Notes under the pieces: model-generated | Told to the model about the DNA's origin: nothing | Database searches by the model: none | What the model saw: only the letters and a program-made list of their open reading frames with translations | Made by a program: the position numbers and the translations under genes | In this document: piece by piece, positions 8,228 to 16,620 of the stretch | Layout of the letters: every line of letters starts with the position of its first letter | Numbering within the stretch: position 1 is the first letter of the stretch | Assembly: GCA_034926865.1 (NCBI GenBank) | Contig: JAYFQP010000014.1 | Coordinates: 124,001 to 188,000, forward strand | DNA from: RGIG1902 sp034926865 | GTDB taxonomy: Bacteria > Bacillota > Clostridia > Oscillospirales > Butyricicoccaceae | Reading direction: 5' to 3' | DNA: 64,000 bases

Positions 8228-9193
8228 TCAATAGCCTATTTTTCTGTCGACAATATTATTGAGCTTTTCGCCATTTGCATAACGTTTCAAATTCTCACAG
8301 AACATCTCAACCACAAGCTCTCTTGTTATATCAAGAGACATATTCCCGGAAATATGCGGCGTAATAATAATGTTGGGGGCATCCCACAGGGGATCATCTT
8401 TAGGAAGAGGCTCGGGCGTTGTAACATCAAGAGCTGCCCCCGCAAGCTTCCCTGATTCAAGCGCTTTTTTAAGTGCGCCCTGATCAACGGCACCTCCCCT
8501 TCCCACATTTATAAGGTACGAGCCGTTTTTCATGAGATCAAATTTATGTTCATCCATGAGATGCTTTGTGGCATCCGTTCCCGGAACGCAAAGAGCAACA
8601 ACATCTGAACCTTTGATAGCCTCATCAAGATCTTCCACAGTATAAACTTCGTCATAGCACTCAGGTGAGGGTTTCTTGGTTCTGCGAACGCCCTTAACCT
8701 TGGCCGCACCGAGAGCCTTTACCTTTGTGGCAAACTTTGTGCCTATATCCCCCATTCCAACTACGGTTATAACACTTCTTTCTATGGAACGTATATCTCC
8801 TATTATTCTCCACTCGCGATTGGCTACAAGCCTTGCATATTCCGGCATACGCCTCATCATCATGAGGGTTACAGCAACCATATGCTCTGAAATGGTAACG
8901 CCATAACCGCCTGCGGAATTAGTTACTATGACATTCTGATTAGGATAAATATCATCGCTGATCACCCTGTCTACACCGGCAAAAGAGCAATGCAGCCATT
9001 TAAGGGCGTTATCACTCTTTATAGCTGCATGAGGGAAATTGCCAAAAAGGATTTCACAGCCGTCGCTTCCATGACAGGCATCATCGTTATCAGAAAAATA
9101 CACTGTGTCGAAACCGTTTGACTTTGCAGCCGTGTCAATCTTTTCTTTAAGCGCCTCATCAAGAAATGAAGCGTTTATACCTATTTTCGCCAT
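8228..9193 (-). CDS. D-2-hydroxyacid dehydrogenase (NAD-dependent)
   Basis: 321 residues, the two-domain fold of the phosphoglycerate/D-lactate dehydrogenase superfamily. The Rossmann motif GMGDIG binds NAD. The catalytic triad is recognisable: Arg in NVGRGG, Glu in TPEPLP, His in ITPHISG. It reduces a 2-keto acid to the D-hydroxy acid or the reverse; the substrate cannot be assigned. The domain linker (SAGGYGVTISEHMV) and overall length are normal. The start follows GGGAGGAAG. It lies 35 bp downstream of the yihY-like gene and probably shares its transcript. Confidence 0.9.
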   Translation of the reverse strand: MAKIGINASFLDEALKEKIDTAAKSNGFDTVYFSDNDDACHGSDGCEILFGNFPHAAIKSDNALKWLHCSFAGVDRVISDDIYPNQNVIVTNSAGGYGVTISEHMVAVTLMMMRRMPEYARLVANREWRIIGDIRSIERSVITVVGMGDIGTKFATKVKALGAAKVKGVRRTKKPSPECYDEVYTVEDLDEAIKGSDVVALCVPGTDATKHLMDEHKFDLMKNGSYLINVGRGGAVDQGALKKALESGKLAGAALDVTTPEPLPKDDPLWDAPNIIITPHISGNMSLDITRELVVEMFCENLKRYANGEKLNNIVDRKIGY

Positions 9194-9228
9194 TTTTACT
9201 TCCTCCCGGTTATCTTAAAAAAATTAAA

Positions 9229-10041
9229 TTAGTCTCTATTAAACTCTATAAGAACATCGTTAAGCTCCCCACCTAAAATCAATACGGAAGATACAAGCTG
9301 AAGCCAGATCATAAGTATCATTACCGCAGCAAGAGACCCGTATAAAAGTGAGTAATTTGAAAAGTGAGAAACATAATAGGAGAATACTGTTGTTACAGTT
9401 GTTATCGTTACTACAGCAAACATCGCCCCAGGAATAGCATACTTAAAAGAATATCTTCGGCTGGGCACAATATAATAAAATCCGCTCAAAATAAAAAACA
9501 TATAAACCGGCAGCAAAACGAACTTTAACAGCCGCAAAAAAGCATTTACGCTTAACGGAACATTAATATATTTTTCCAGTTTTACAATTACGAACTCTCC
9601 TCCTAAAATAACAGCGGTAAGCATAAAGAAAGAAAGCAATATTATTGCAGACAAAAGCGCGGCTGTCATATAGTTGACAGTCCCTGCTTTTTTGATTCTA
9701 TAGGCCTGTCTTACAGATGTAAGCAAGGAATTAAGGCTTCTTGTCATGGCATATAACGTTAAAAATACCGAAACGACAAACATATAGGGGCTTTCTATCC
9801 TTCTTAAATAATCGATATAGTCTATAAGCATATCAGCTATCTGTGCAGGAAAAAGATATTCAAACCGCAAAAGGATCGACTTGATATCCACATTGAGGCG
9901 GCTGATTATATTGTTGACTAGGATAAGGACTGGAAAAATAGAAAAAAACAAATAATAAGCCAATTGCGCCGAGGCTCGCGCAACTCCATCAGAAAAATAT
10001 CTTTTTATAACTCTACCTAAAACCTTTGCAGCTTTATCCAC
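9229..10041 (-). CDS. YihY/BrkB family inner membrane protein
   Basis: 270 residues with six predicted membrane helices. The family signature is at the N-terminus (SAQLAYYLFFSIFPVLILV), and the paired C-terminal helices surround SGFYYIVPSRRYSFKYAIPG. Members were once annotated as ribonuclease BN or virulence factor BrkB; their actual role is unclear and a transport function is often suggested. The GTG at 10041 is chosen because AGGAAG precedes it at normal distance; a TTG at 10059 is also in frame but has no ribosome site. A strong promoter lies 190 bp upstream. Confidence 0.88.
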   Translation of the reverse strand: MDKAAKVLGRVIKRYFSDGVARASAQLAYYLFFSIFPVLILVNNIISRLNVDIKSILLRFEYLFPAQIADMLIDYIDYLRRIESPYMFVVSVFLTLYAMTRSLNSLLTSVRQAYRIKKAGTVNYMTAALLSAIILLSFFMLTAVILGGEFVIVKLEKYINVPLSVNAFLRLLKFVLLPVYMFFILSGFYYIVPSRRYSFKYAIPGAMFAVVTITTVTTVFSYYVSHFSNYSLLYGSLAAVMILMIWLQLVSSVLILGGELNDVLIEFNRD

Positions 10042-10355
10042 AAGAATCTTCCTTAACAATAAAGATTTATTTATGGCCTATGAAGTTTGCTAAACACACC
10101 TTATCCGGCCATTGATATTTTAATCTTTGCATAATATCAAGGCATAACGGAAACTCCGGATTTTTCATCAAATTATATCCCGATATATCCTGGCACGCAT
10201 TATTAACAATATGCTGCAGATAAAAGTATTATATCAGATACTTACCACACTGTAAAGTTTGTTAATATATTGATTTTTTAAAGCTTATGGTTGAATACAT
10301 GTTTATATTATCTTTGACAGACAAAACACTACAATTCAAACATATTTCAAAAAAC
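10042..10355. other. Gene-free interval with long leader of the yihY-like gene
   Basis: No coding frame is convincing here. Read on the minus strand, the promoter at 10228-10256 would give a leader of about 180 nt. It contains a hairpin (TTGATATT / AATATCAA, near 10113-10141) whose stem is extended by GCC/GGC at its base, and a second TATAAT-like element. I recognise no riboswitch class. Confidence 0.5.
10228..10256 (-). promoter_or_regulatory. Sigma-A promoter for yihY-like gene
   Basis: TTTACA (10256-10251), 17-bp spacer, TATAAT (10233-10228) on the minus strand. Confidence 0.75.
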
Positions 10356-10383
10356 AAAGCCGTGGGATTATTCCCACGGCTTT
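10356..10383 (-). terminator. Terminator after sdaAA
   Basis: Perfect 12-bp stem (AAAGCCGTGGGA / TCCCACGGCTTT, 4-nt loop). On the minus strand it is followed by TTTGTTTTTT, just after the sdaAA stop. Confidence 0.9.
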
Positions 10384-10404
10384 TTAACCCACATTTTTTG
10401 GCAA

Positions 10405-11289
10405 TTATTCTTCTTTTATTCCAAATATTCGTCTTTTGGCTTCCAGCCCCGTAGGCGTTATGGCAAGACCGCCTTCTGCAGTTTCTCTTATGCATGCAGG
10501 AAGGACATTGCCTATTTGGAACATGGCGTCTATGACCTCATCCGGAGGAATTACGCTTTTAATTCCGGAAAGCGCCATGTCGCAGGCCGTTATTGCCATC
10601 GAGGCATAAACACCATTACGCTTTATACAAGGAACCTCCACAAGCCCGGCGACAGGATCACATGCTAACCCAAGCGAGTTCTTTAGCGCAAGTGCCGCAG
10701 CGTTAATAATCTGGCTGTTGTTGCCACCCAAAAGGCTTGCAAGCGCTCCTGCTGCCATTGCAGCGGCGCTTCCGCACTCTGCCTGGCACCCACCAGCGGC
10801 GCCTGAAACGGTAGCTCTTGTTGCAATAACCGAGCCAATGCCAGATGCCACTATAAGGCTGTTAATCACTTCTGCGTCAGAATACCCAAACTCCTCCTGA
10901 GCGGCAATAAGCACCCCTGGAAGTATTCCCGAAGCACCTGCTGTGGGCGCGGCAACAATTACGCCCATTGAGGCATTATGCTCGTTATTGGCAATGGCAT
11001 AGGCAATAGCCTTGGCATTAAATAAGCTCAGTACAGAATTGCCCTGTTCTATGCGGCGAAAATACTTGAACGCATCTCCGCCGGTTAATCCGCTTAGGGA
11101 TTTTCCATTCTCTTGAAGGCCGCTTTTTACGGCATTTTTCATTACAACATAGGTACTCTCTACCCTTTTGATGATCTGATCCACAGGAGTACCGCTATCC
11201 TGAAACTCACTTTGTAGGACATACTGCCAAAAAGTCTGGTGATTTGTCTCGGCCCCTTTTACAATAGAATCTATGCTTGGTGTCTTCAT
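10405..11289 (-). CDS. sdaAA: L-serine dehydratase, iron-sulfur-dependent, alpha subunit
   Basis: 294 residues. With SdaAB it forms the oxygen-sensitive [4Fe-4S] enzyme that deaminates L-serine to pyruvate and ammonia. Candidate cluster cysteines are in GGCQAECG, LACDPVAG and VPCIKRNG. The glycine/alanine-rich blocks (AAPTAGASGILPG, SGAAGGCQAE) are typical. A GGGAGGG ribosome site supports the ATG at 11289. It lies 15 bp after sdaAB, in the usual Gram-positive two-gene arrangement, and ends at a strong terminator. Confidence 0.96.
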   Translation of the reverse strand: MKTPSIDSIVKGAETNHQTFWQYVLQSEFQDSGTPVDQIIKRVESTYVVMKNAVKSGLQENGKSLSGLTGGDAFKYFRRIEQGNSVLSLFNAKAIAYAIANNEHNASMGVIVAAPTAGASGILPGVLIAAQEEFGYSDAEVINSLIVASGIGSVIATRATVSGAAGGCQAECGSAAAMAAGALASLLGGNNSQIINAAALALKNSLGLACDPVAGLVEVPCIKRNGVYASMAITACDMALSGIKSVIPPDEVIDAMFQIGNVLPACIRETAEGGLAITPTGLEAKRRIFGIKEE

Positions 11290-11304
11290 TTAAAATCACC
11301 CTCC

Positions 11305-11967
11305 CTAAAACTTTTCAATGGCCACTACGCCTATAATATTTTCCATTCCCTGAATTTTTTCTATTGTCACCCGATCAACCGGAACATCAGTTTCAATGAC
11401 GATAACCGTATCTCCCGCACGCTGTTCCCTGTTAAGATACAGAGTGGCGATATTGTAGTTGGCCTCTTTCATTATCGATGCAATGCTGTAGAACACACCA
11501 ATAACGTCACGCCCGAAAACAATAAGCGTATCTGCGTTGCAGTTTACGGAGACCTCAAAACCGTTTATCTCTGTAAGTTTTATAGCCCCTCCGCCAATAG
11601 ACACCCCGCGAAGATCAACCTTATTATGAGCAGATTCTGCCTCGATAAAAACTGTGTTGGGATGATACCTTGGGTTTTCATCAGTCTGTATCGTATATTC
11701 AAGCCCCTTTTCAGAGGCCAGGCGCAGGCTATCCCTTACTCTGAGATCAGATGTGCCGAAACCAAGAAGCCCACCTATAACAGCCTTATCCGTTCCATGC
11801 CCTTTATATGTAGTAGCGAAAGAGCCATAAAAGGTTATTTTCGCTTTGATAACATCCTCTTTGAGGATAGTTCGGCAAGCCAATCCAATTCTCACAGCAC
11901 CGGCTGTATGCGATGAAGAAGGCCCAACTGTTATCGGCCCCAGCATATCAAACATTCCTACCGACAT
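11305..11967 (-). CDS. sdaAB: L-serine dehydratase, iron-sulfur-dependent, beta subunit
   Basis: 220 residues. The N-terminal catalytic part starts with the conserved GPITVGPSSSHTAGA motif. A C-terminal ACT-like domain (from about residue 148, VSVNCNADTLIVFGRDVIGVFYSIASIM) is expected to bind serine or stabilise the dimer. GAGGTG precedes the ATG. It follows rpoD by only 36 bp with no clear terminator between, so serine catabolism may receive read-through from the macromolecular-synthesis cluster. Confidence 0.95.
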   Translation of the reverse strand: MSVGMFDMLGPITVGPSSSHTAGAVRIGLACRTILKEDVIKAKITFYGSFATTYKGHGTDKAVIGGLLGFGTSDLRVRDSLRLASEKGLEYTIQTDENPRYHPNTVFIEAESAHNKVDLRGVSIGGGAIKLTEINGFEVSVNCNADTLIVFGRDVIGVFYSIASIMKEANYNIATLYLNREQRAGDTVIVIETDVPVDRVTIEKIQGMENIIGVVAIEKF

Positions 11968-12003
11968 CTTACACCTCTTTTATCGTATCCTTATCAGCGT
12001 ATA

Positions 12004-13134
12004 TTAATCAAGGAAATCCCTAAGCTTTTTAGAGCGGCTTGGATGCCGAAGCTTCCGAAGAGCCTTAGCCTCTATCTGACGAATTCTCTCTCTTGTTACA
12101 TTAAATTCTTTGCCTACCTCTTCGAGAGTCCTGGCACGACCGTCTTCTATACCGAATCTAAGGCGCAGAACCTTCTCTTCTCTCGGTGTAAGAGTTTTAA
12201 GAACCTCAAGCATCTGCTCTTTGAGCAAAGTAAAGGAAGCTACCTCAGCAGGTTCGGGAGCATCATCATCAGGTATAAAATCTCCAAGATGACTGTCCTC
12301 CTCTTCGCCGATCGGCGTCTCTAGAGAAACAGGCTCCTGAGCTATTTTCAAAATATCCCTGACTTTATTTACAGGTATATTCATTTCCTCCGCTATCTCT
12401 TCAGGGCTTGGGTCATGCCCCAACTCCTGCAATAGCTGACGTGAGACTCTTATAACCTTGTTTATGGTCTCCACCATATGGACAGGTATCCTTATAGTCC
12501 TTGCCTGGTCGGCAATAGCCCTTGTGATAGCCTGTCTGATCCACCATGTAGCATAGGTGGAAAACTTATATCCTTTTGTGTAATCAAATTTCTCGACGGC
12601 CTTTATAAGCCCAAGGTTTCCCTCCTGAATAAGGTCAAGAAACAGCATACCTCGGCCTACATATTTTTTTGCTATACTTACAACAAGCCTTAAGTTTGCC
12701 TCTGCAAGGGTTTTTTTAGCCTGCTCGTCTCCATCAAGCATCCTCTTTGCAAGATCTATCTCCTCGTCCGGGCTTAAAAGGTCAACTTTTCCGATCTCCT
12801 TAAGATACATCCTTACAGGGTCGTCAATAGCAAGCCCCTCTGTCAGCGTGGTGTCATCCGGTATATCTTCATCAGGTATATCCTCTATATCTATAAAATC
12901 ATCATCACTTTCTATAACAGGAGGCTCCATAAGAAAATCTTCTTCCTCCATTACGATATCTACCGACATTTTTTCCAGCGCTTCAAACATTTTATCCTGC
13001 TGGTCGGTATCCATCTCCATATCTTCAATTACTTTGTTGACCTCTTTCATTGTTACCTTGCCATTTTTTCGGCACTTTTCAACAAATTCTTGAACCACTT
13101 CGGCTCTGTTGATCTTTGCTTCGTTTTCCGACAT
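12004..13134 (-). CDS. rpoD: Primary sigma factor RpoD/SigA
   Basis: 376 residues, the Firmicute housekeeping sigma factor. An acidic N-terminal region 1.1-like segment (about 1-90) precedes region 1.2 (DPVRMYLKEIGKV). Region 2 (DLIQEGNLGLIKAVEKFDY and YATWWIRQAITRAI) contacts core enzyme and the -10 element. Region 3 follows, then region 4 (TPREEKVLRLRFGI, VTRERIRQIEAKALRKLRHP), which binds -35. It is immediately downstream of dnaG (6-bp gap), the classical dnaG-rpoD linkage. The many TTGACA/TATAAT promoters in the window are what this factor would recognise. Confidence 0.98.
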   Translation of the reverse strand: MSENEAKINRAEVVQEFVEKCRKNGKVTMKEVNKVIEDMEMDTDQQDKMFEALEKMSVDIVMEEEDFLMEPPVIESDDDFIDIEDIPDEDIPDDTTLTEGLAIDDPVRMYLKEIGKVDLLSPDEEIDLAKRMLDGDEQAKKTLAEANLRLVVSIAKKYVGRGMLFLDLIQEGNLGLIKAVEKFDYTKGYKFSTYATWWIRQAITRAIADQARTIRIPVHMVETINKVIRVSRQLLQELGHDPSPEEIAEEMNIPVNKVRDILKIAQEPVSLETPIGEEEDSHLGDFIPDDDAPEPAEVASFTLLKEQMLEVLKTLTPREEKVLRLRFGIEDGRARTLEEVGKEFNVTRERIRQIEAKALRKLRHPSRSKKLRDFLD

Positions 13135-13140
13135 AATATC

Positions 13141-14886
13141 TTATCCCTTTCTTTCTCGTTTGCGGTGCAAGACTTCGATCAATTTTTGATCAAAGTCCGA
13201 GGTGTTTTTAGTTTTTTCTTCTTTGATAACTTTTATATAATCTTCAAGCTCTTTCTTTTCGTTTTGCGAAAGAACTTTAGCAGATAAAATCGATGTAAGG
13301 CAACGCGCTTCCCCTTCATCCAGCCCCGACATAACTGCTGCCGGGATAATGTCATGGCCGCTGTGCTCCATTTCCAAAGCCTTTTCATATATTTTAGCCA
13401 AAAAAGGAGATGAAAACTCGTCAGGGGATATCAATTTTTCAGCCGATTTAAGAAGATCGGCATCCTCCAGAATGATCGACAACAGCTTTTCCTCACAAAC
13501 TGCTGAACGTGGATTTTCGTATCTGACTCCGGTTTCCTTCCTTTGTGCCATTTTTAAGGGGCGCATCGCATCAAGCTCTGTCTTTTTCTTTTCTTTGCGA
13601 ATAACTGCGCCAAAAGCTCTCTTTACCTCGGCAGCCATAACTCCGGCGCTGATGCCGGCTTCCTGTGCCACCATATGGCTGAGTATTTCTCGCTCAACGG
13701 GGCTGGATACAGTGGCAATATAATCAGCTGCCTCTTTAAGATATTCTATTTTCTGAGCGTCAATGTCAAGAACATATTTGGCCTTCATGACAGAAAGCCG
13801 ATATTCGCTGTCGCTCTGTGGTTTATCCAGCAGGAGGGCAAAAGCTTCGCTGCCGTTTTTCTTTATAAACTCGTCTGGGTCTTTGGCTCCGGGTATTCTA
13901 AGCACCTTTACCTCAAGACCTGCTCTATTTAAAAGATCAATGGCCTTCTGAGACGCTTTTTGACCTGCACTATCAGAGTCATAGCTTATTATGACCTTCT
14001 TTGCATACCTTCCCATAAGGCGTGCCTGTTCAGTAGTCAATGCTGTTCCCAGCGAAGCAACAGCGCAGTCAAATCCAGCCTGATGAAGAGATATAACATC
14101 CATATACCCCTCAGCGAGTATCAGTCTTCCAGTCTTGCTTTTTTTGGCGAAGTTTAAAGCAAACAAATTCCTGCTCTTATTAAAGACAGGAGTATCTCCT
14201 GAGTTCAGATATTTCGGACCGTCACCCTCAATAATTCTGCCGCCAAAGGCTATGACATTGCCCCTTATGTCTATTATGGGGAACATCACCCTGTCTCTAA
14301 ATGCATCATAAAGCCCGCCGGAGCGGTTCTTGCGTCCAATCCATGCAGATTCTATTTCATACTTTGTATAGCCTTTTTTCAGCATCTCGGAGCAAAGCCT
14401 GTCCCAATCCGTCAAGGCATATCCAAGCCCGAAATCGGTGATCGTCTTTTTGGTAAGTCCCCTTGCCAAAAGATACTCAAGAGCCTTTCTTCCCTCTTCC
14501 GAAAGAAGACAGCCATGATAAAACCTTGCGGCCTCCTTATTTATTGAAAGTATGCGCTCTCTCAGCCTGCGCTCTTCATCGTTTCCCCCTTCGTCTTCAG
14601 GCACAGTCATCCCGTACATATCTGCAAGAAGTTTAACGGCATCAAGAAAAGGGAGATTTTCCTCTTTCATTATAAAGCTTATTACATTTCCGCCCTCTCC
14701 GCAGCCGAAGCAATGGAAAAACTGCTTTTCTCCTGAAACCGAAAAAGACGGAGTTTTTTCGTTATGGAACGGACAAAGGCCCACATAGCCGGAACCGCTT
14801 TTTTTAAGAGAGACATATCGCGATATGACCTCAACTATGTCGCACCTGTATATCAGCTCATCTAAAAAACTTTGCGGCAGCGCCAT
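13141..14886 (-). CDS. dnaG: DNA primase DnaG
   Basis: 581 residues. The N-terminal zinc-binding domain (CPFHNEKTPSFSV ... FHCFGCGEGG) recognises template. The RNA polymerase core includes a Toprim fold (LILAEGYMDV; IISYDSDSAGQKAS). The C-terminal part (about 430-581) would bind the DnaB helicase. It makes the RNA primers for DNA replication. AAAGGAG precedes the ATG at 14886. It sits between dgt and rpoD in a compact minus-strand cluster. Confidence 0.97.
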   Translation of the reverse strand: MALPQSFLDELIYRCDIVEVISRYVSLKKSGSGYVGLCPFHNEKTPSFSVSGEKQFFHCFGCGEGGNVISFIMKEENLPFLDAVKLLADMYGMTVPEDEGGNDEERRLRERILSINKEAARFYHGCLLSEEGRKALEYLLARGLTKKTITDFGLGYALTDWDRLCSEMLKKGYTKYEIESAWIGRKNRSGGLYDAFRDRVMFPIIDIRGNVIAFGGRIIEGDGPKYLNSGDTPVFNKSRNLFALNFAKKSKTGRLILAEGYMDVISLHQAGFDCAVASLGTALTTEQARLMGRYAKKVIISYDSDSAGQKASQKAIDLLNRAGLEVKVLRIPGAKDPDEFIKKNGSEAFALLLDKPQSDSEYRLSVMKAKYVLDIDAQKIEYLKEAADYIATVSSPVEREILSHMVAQEAGISAGVMAAEVKRAFGAVIRKEKKKTELDAMRPLKMAQRKETGVRYENPRSAVCEEKLLSIILEDADLLKSAEKLISPDEFSSPFLAKIYEKALEMEHSGHDIIPAAVMSGLDEGEARCLTSILSAKVLSQNEKKELEDYIKVIKEEKTKNTSDFDQKLIEVLHRKRERKG

Positions 14887-14906
14887 CTTCCGCTCCTTTC
14901 TTATTG

Positions 14907-15920
14907 TTAATACTTTGCCCAGCTTTTGGGCACAAATATATCTTCATATTTTGATATTGCAAAACGATCAGTCATACCAGCTACGTAATCCCGAACAGCC
15001 TCTTCCTTCGTATATTTTTCTATTGATTCGGCATATTCCGGAGGCATTTTTTCAGGATTCTGGCAAAAATAAACATAAAGCCTCTTGAGAATATCAATCC
15101 CCTTTGATTCCTCACTTTTTGCCTTTGGGTTTCTATAAACATTCTCGAACATGAACTCCCTTAGGGCATCCATAGCATTCTGATAAAGAAAATCAAGGCC
15201 AATACTGTGATTTTTTTCACCATACTCTACCATTTTAACGACAAGCGTATTTATGCGCCTGCTGTGGCCTGTGCCAAGTATATCGGTTATTTCCCGGGGA
15301 ATATCCTTCTCGCTCAATATCTCACCACGTATTGCATCGTCAATATCGTGATTAATATATGCTATTCTGTCGGCGAATCTGATTATCTGCCCTTCCTGAG
15401 TCTCGGGAAGATCATCGCCTGTATGTCGCAATATCCCCTGGCGAACCTCATATGTGAGATTAAGTCCCCTGCCGTTTTTCTCAAGGCGCTCCACTATTCT
15501 CAAGCTGTGCTCATTATGTCTGAAACCACCGGGTACCACATCGTTAAGAGCGCTTTCCCCCGCATGGCCAAAAGGCGTATGCCCAAGATCGTGCCCCATA
15601 GCTATAGCCTCAGCAAGGTCTTCATTAAGGTCAAGTGCTTTGGCTATAGTCCGTGAAATCTGAGAAACCTCAAGCGTATGTGTAAGCCTTGTGCGGTAAT
15701 GATCGCCTTCAGGCGAAATAAAGCACTGTGTCTTATGTTTGAGACGACGAAAAGACTTGCAGTGTATTATCCTGTCTCGGTCGCGCATGAAGCATGTCCT
15801 TATTTCATCAGGAACTTCAGGGCGTTCGCGTCCCTTTGAGTTTTCCGACAGGCAGGCGTACTCTGACAAAAGCAGACGCTCGTTATGCTCCAGCCGTTCT
15901 CTCCTGCTAATAATTCTCAC
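14907..15920 (-). CDS. dgt: Deoxyguanosinetriphosphate triphosphohydrolase-like protein
   Basis: 337-residue HD-domain enzyme expected to hydrolyse dNTPs to nucleoside and triphosphate. Metal-binding residues are in THTLEVSQ (first His), AIAMGHDLGHTPFGH (His-Asp) and FADRIAYINHDIDD (Asp). The RCFRRLKHKTQ-like block (KSFRRLKHKTQCF) is typical. In Clostridia this gene precedes dnaG-rpoD, as here. The start is unusual: the only good ribosome site, AGAGGTG, overlaps the GTG at 15920. Initiation could instead use one of the following ATT codons (15914 or 15911). Confidence 0.93.
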   Translation of the reverse strand: MRIISRRERLEHNERLLLSEYACLSENSKGRERPEVPDEIRTCFMRDRDRIIHCKSFRRLKHKTQCFISPEGDHYRTRLTHTLEVSQISRTIAKALDLNEDLAEAIAMGHDLGHTPFGHAGESALNDVVPGGFRHNEHSLRIVERLEKNGRGLNLTYEVRQGILRHTGDDLPETQEGQIIRFADRIAYINHDIDDAIRGEILSEKDIPREITDILGTGHSRRINTLVVKMVEYGEKNHSIGLDFLYQNAMDALREFMFENVYRNPKAKSEESKGIDILKRLYVYFCQNPEKMPPEYAESIEKYTKEEAVRDYVAGMTDRFAISKYEDIFVPKSWAKY

Positions 15921-15981
15921 CTCTCAAAAGTCCTTATAACTATATATACGAAACGCTGACCCGTTTTGCTCCTTTTATGTG

Positions 15982-16620
15982 CTAATTAATTATTTTATTT
16001 ATTTTTTTCGCGAACATTTTCTCTTCGCCGGCCATAGGCTCCACGATTCCGTTAGTCACATCTACGATATTATCATGAAAAGCAGAGAAGCTTTCGAAAG
16101 GGATTGAAATCGACAGTTTTACTGATGCCCCGAACTCTGCACTTGTTTCTTGCGCTTCATATGCCGTAAACTGCTTTCTTACTATCTCAAGAAGACTATA
16201 CGGGCAATCGAGTACCACCTCAAGGTGAGGCTGCATAATTGCTATACCTGCGGCATCAAGAGCCATTTTAGCTATACGCCCGAAAGCACGGGTAAGACCA
16301 CCCGCCCCAAGAAGAACGCCGCCAAAATACCTCACGGTTATGCAGAGAACATCGAAGACCTCTTCTTTTCTAAAAACCTCCAGCGTCGGCATTCCTGCCG
16401 TACCCTGCGGCTCTCCTCCGTCGGAAAACCGCATCACACCGTTTTTTAAAATATAAGCATAGGCTATAGTGCTGGCATCCCAATATTTTTTCCGCTGAAT
16501 CTCAAGTATCTCCAAGCATTCCTCGGCAGTTTCCACTTTATATATATGGCCTATGAACTTTGACTTTTTTTCTATCAGTATATCCTCGCCTTCACCTGCG
16601 GGGACCTTATAGTTCTTCAT
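15982..16620 (-). CDS. YigZ/IMPACT family protein
   Basis: 212 residues. The N-terminal IMPACT (UPF0029) domain has the family signature around YAYILKNGVMRFSDGGEPQGTAG and VRYFGGVLLGAGGL. A small ferredoxin-like C-terminal domain follows. The biochemical role is not established; eukaryotic IMPACT regulates Gcn2, and bacterial members are structural relatives of EF-G domain IV. The ATG at 16620 has GGAGGGG six bases upstream. Longer in-frame starts would lie inside hflX. It overlaps the hflX end by 14 bp. Confidence 0.9.
   Translation of the reverse strand: MKNYKVPAGEGEDILIEKKSKFIGHIYKVETAEECLEILEIQRKKYWDASTIAYAYILKNGVMRFSDGGEPQGTAGMPTLEVFRKEEVFDVLCITVRYFGGVLLGAGGLTRAFGRIAKMALDAAGIAIMQPHLEVVLDCPYSLLEIVRKQFTAYEAQETSAEFGASVKLSISIPFESFSAFHDNIVDVTNGIVEPMAGEEKMFAKKINKIIN

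Noticed and set aside
11239..11916. 225-codon plus-strand frame opposite sdaAA/sdaAB
   Set aside because: Antisense to two certain genes; amino-acid composition is unnatural (Cys, His and Asn-rich) and there are no start signals.
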